In this document: positions 12,804-15,011 of the stretch, one piece after another
How the letters are laid out: each line of letters opens with the position of its first letter
How positions within the stretch are numbered: position 1 is the stretch's first letter
DNA from: Clostridia bacterium
GTDB taxonomy: Bacteria; Bacillota; Clostridia; Christensenellales; Aristaeellaceae
Assembly: GCA_016295665.1 (NCBI GenBank)
Contig: JAEDKS010000047.1
Coordinates: 1-15,011 of the forward strand
Reading direction: 5' to 3'
Length of the DNA stretch: 15,011 nt
Notes under the pieces: model-generated
Seen by the model: the letters and a program-made list of their open reading frames with translations, nothing else
Databases searched by the model: none
What the model was told of the DNA's origin: nothing
Translations under genes and position numbers: made by a program

Positions 12804-15011
12804 ATGATGAATGCCAGAGAGCTGATTGCCCGCACCGAGGCCCTGCTGCTGACCCGCGAGCACATTCAGCTGAAGGATGCCAACGCCGTGCAGCTGCACG
12901 ATGCCCTGTCCACCGCCGCCATGGAGGCGCTGACCCCCACCTGGGTCGCCTGCGAGGAGAAGCGCAGCGGTGAACGCAACGCCTACTACCTGTCCGCCGA
13001 GTACCTGGTGGGCCGCATGGTGTACAACAACCTGTACTGCCTGGGCTATCTGGAGGAGGCAAGGAAGCTGCTCGCCGAGCGCGGCGTGGACATCGCCGTC
13101 ATGGAGGACATCGAGGACGATGCCTTCGGCAACGGCGGTCTGGGCCGTCTGGCTGCCTGCTTCCTGGACAGCGCCGTGACCCACGACGTGCCCCTGACCG
13201 GCTATGGTCTGCGCTACCGCTACGGCCTGTTCAAGCAGAGCTGGGTGGGCGGCTGCCAGCATGAGGAGCCCGACGACTGGGCGAAGTTCGGTGATCCGTG
13301 GAGCATCCGCCGGCTCGACCAGGCGGTGGTGGTGTCCATGAAAACCGGTGACGTGCTGGCGGTGCCCTACGATATGCCCGTCATCGGCTACGGCGCGAAG
13401 AACATCGGCACCCTGCGCCTGTGGCAGTGCGAGAGCCTGCACGAGATCGACTTCCCGCTGTTCAACGACCAGAAGTATGTGGCGGCGGCAGCAGATAAGA
13501 ACCGGGCCGAGGACATCACCAAGTTCCTCTACCCCAACGACAGCCAGAAGGAGGGCAAGCAGCTGCGCATCAAGCAGCAGTACGTGCTGGTGAGCGCCTC
13601 CCTGCAGGACATGCTGCGCACCTACAAGCAGGTGCATGGCAATGATTTCTCCTTCTTCGCCCAGAAGAACGTGGTGCAGCTCAACGACACCCACCCCGTC
13701 ATGGCCATCCCCGAGTTGATCCGCCTGCTGGAGAAGGAGGGCATGACCTTTGACGAGGCGTTCCTCATTGCCCGCAGGACCTTCGCCTACACCAACCACA
13801 CGGTGATGCAGGAGGCCCTCGAAAAGTGGAACCTGGAGCTACTGGCCTCGGTGGTGCCGGAGATCGTCGAGATCATCAAGCAGATTGACGAGCGCTTCAA
13901 GGCCGAGATGGCCTCAAAGGGCCTGGAGGTGAAGCCCACCCGCTGCATCATCTGGGACGGCACGGTGCACATGGCCCAGCTGGCGGTGTACGCCACCTTC
14001 GCCACCAACGGCGTGGCGGCCATCCATTCCCAGATCCTCAAGGACGATGTGTTCGCCGACTGGTATGCCGTGTACCCGGAGCGGTTCCAGAACAAGACCA
14101 ACGGCATCACCCAGCGGCGCTGGCTGGGCCTGTGCAACCCGGAGCTGTGCCAGCTCATCAGCGGGAAGATCGGCGACGGCTTCCTGACCGACCTGTTCCG
14201 TCTGGAGCAGCTCAAGCCCTTCATTGACGATCAGCTGTGCGACGATTTCATCGCCGTGAAAAAGGAGAAGAAGCGTCAGCTGGCCGCGGAGATCCTCAAG
14301 CGGGAGGGCGTTGCCCTTGACCCGGACATGATCTTCGACGTGCAGGTGAAGCGTCTGCACGAGTACAAGCGGCAGTTCATGAACGCGCTGTCCATCCTGG
14401 CGATCTACTTCCAGCTCAAGGACGGCACGCTGACGGACTTCACCCCCACAGCGTTCATCTTCGGCGCGAAGGCCGCCCCCGGCTATGACCGGGCCAAGGC
14501 CGTCATCCACCTGATCAACATGATCGCCGCCCTGGTCAACAGCGACCCCGATACCAGCGACCGGCTGAAGGTGGTCTTTGTGCAGAACTACAACTGCTCC
14601 TACGCGGAGAAGATCATCCCCGCGGCGGACGTGTCCGAGCAGATCTCGCCTGCAGGCACCGAGGCCAGCGGCACCGGCAACATGAAGCTGATGCTGAACG
14701 GCGCGGTGACCCTGGGCACCTTCGACGGCGCGAACGTGGAGATTGTGGAGCAGGCGGGCCGGGAGAACAACTACATTTTCGGCGCGACGGTGGATGAGCT
14801 GAACGCCCTGAAGGGCCACTACCGTCCCCGGGATCTGTACGAGGCCGATCCGCTAATCCACCGGGTGCTGGACGCGCTGACCGACGGCACCTTCCCCGAC
14901 GAGGACGGCAAGCTGGCAGAGCTGAAGTCCGCCATCCTGGACGGCGCCAGCTGGCATGCCCCCGACCACTACTTTGTGCTGAAGGACTTCCGTAGTTACC
15001 TGGACGCGAAG
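12804..15011 (+). CDS. Glycogen/maltodextrin phosphorylase (GT35), C-terminus cut by window edge
   Basis: This PLP-dependent enzyme splits alpha-1,4-glucan chains with phosphate to give glucose-1-phosphate in the cytoplasm. The first 736 residues are present and the frame is open at the edge; family members of this type reach about 750-815 residues, so roughly 50 are probably missing. Visible landmarks are NAYYLSAEYLVGRM, DDAFGNGGLGRLAACFLDS, VVQLNDTHPVMAIPELIRLL, KTNGITQRRWL, FDVQVKRLHEYKRQ and the PLP site EASGTGNMK with K628. The ATG at 12804 has AAGGA eight bases upstream; a second ATG follows directly. The five-base gap after malQ indicates one operon, so the likely substrate is the longer dextrins made by MalQ. 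Use on stored glycogen cannot be excluded. The symbol could be malP or glgP, and I leave it open. Confidence 0.95.
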   Translation, partial: MMNARELIARTEALLLTREHIQLKDANAVQLHDALSTAAMEALTPTWVACEEKRSGERNAYYLSAEYLVGRMVYNNLYCLGYLEEARKLLAERGVDIAVMEDIEDDAFGNGGLGRLAACFLDSAVTHDVPLTGYGLRYRYGLFKQSWVGGCQHEEPDDWAKFGDPWSIRRLDQAVVVSMKTGDVLAVPYDMPVIGYGAKNIGTLRLWQCESLHEIDFPLFNDQKYVAAAADKNRAEDITKFLYPNDSQKEGKQLRIKQQYVLVSASLQDMLRTYKQVHGNDFSFFAQKNVVQLNDTHPVMAIPELIRLLEKEGMTFDEAFLIARRTFAYTNHTVMQEALEKWNLELLASVVPEIVEIIKQIDERFKAEMASKGLEVKPTRCIIWDGTVHMAQLAVYATFATNGVAAIHSQILKDDVFADWYAVYPERFQNKTNGITQRRWLGLCNPELCQLISGKIGDGFLTDLFRLEQLKPFIDDQLCDDFIAVKKEKKRQLAAEILKREGVALDPDMIFDVQVKRLHEYKRQFMNALSILAIYFQLKDGTLTDFTPTAFIFGAKAAPGYDRAKAVIHLINMIAALVNSDPDTSDRLKVVFVQNYNCSYAEKIIPAADVSEQISPAGTEASGTGNMKLMLNGAVTLGTFDGANVEIVEQAGRENNYIFGATVDELNALKGHYRPRDLYEADPLIHRVLDALTDGTFPDEDGKLAELKSAILDGASWHAPDHYFVLKDFRSYLDAK

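Noticed and set aside
11290..13799. Minus-strand frames of 590 and 348 codons opposite malQ and the phosphorylase
   Set aside because: Both run against genes with complete GH77 and GT35 motifs and have no ribosome binding site worth noting.

Overview
The window is a GC-rich (roughly 60-65% by eye) bacterial chromosome segment. Strong AGGAGG-type ribosome binding sites, a LacI-type regulator beside a MalEFG-type sugar importer, cysteine-lipoprotein signals and a SWIM-type SNF2 helicase point to Bacillota, most likely a gut-type member of the Clostridia. That placement is inference from style and gene content, not from a marker gene.

Left part, all on the minus strand. A SNF2-family helicase with an N-terminal SWIM zinc finger fills 1-3131, and its last few residues lie beyond the left edge. 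Upstream of it is a 350-base non-coding stretch with a clear minus-strand terminator and two further inverted repeats. Then comes a two-gene unit (4504-3486) of unrecognised proteins: a coiled-coil protein with a C-terminal membrane anchor, and a small protein with Gly/Ala-rich hydrophobic segments. An extended -10 promoter precedes this unit.

Right part, all on the plus strand. This is a maltodextrin/starch utilisation locus: LacI-type regulator, MalE-type binding protein, MalF- and MalG-type permeases, a lipoprotein GH13 alpha-amylase, then a second unit with 4-alpha-glucanotransferase (MalQ) and glycogen/maltodextrin phosphorylase (cut by the right edge). The layout gives a complete route. 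The surface amylase cuts alpha-glucan, MalE-MalF-MalG import the maltodextrins, and MalQ with the phosphorylase convert them to glucose and glucose-1-phosphate. No transporter ATPase (MalK/MsmX) is in the window.

Two sites sharing 15 of 17 bases, TGGAAACG-T-CCGATA, lie in front of lacI and in front of malQ. They are the best candidate operators tying the two units together. The most notable anomaly is at the start of malF: the reading frame with the good ribosome binding site and the family-like N-terminus is broken by one missing base in a run of five T. I saw no mobile element, CRISPR array, tRNA or rRNA gene, and no strong case for a wholly new system. The orphan membrane pair and the structured leader before lacI are the least explained parts.
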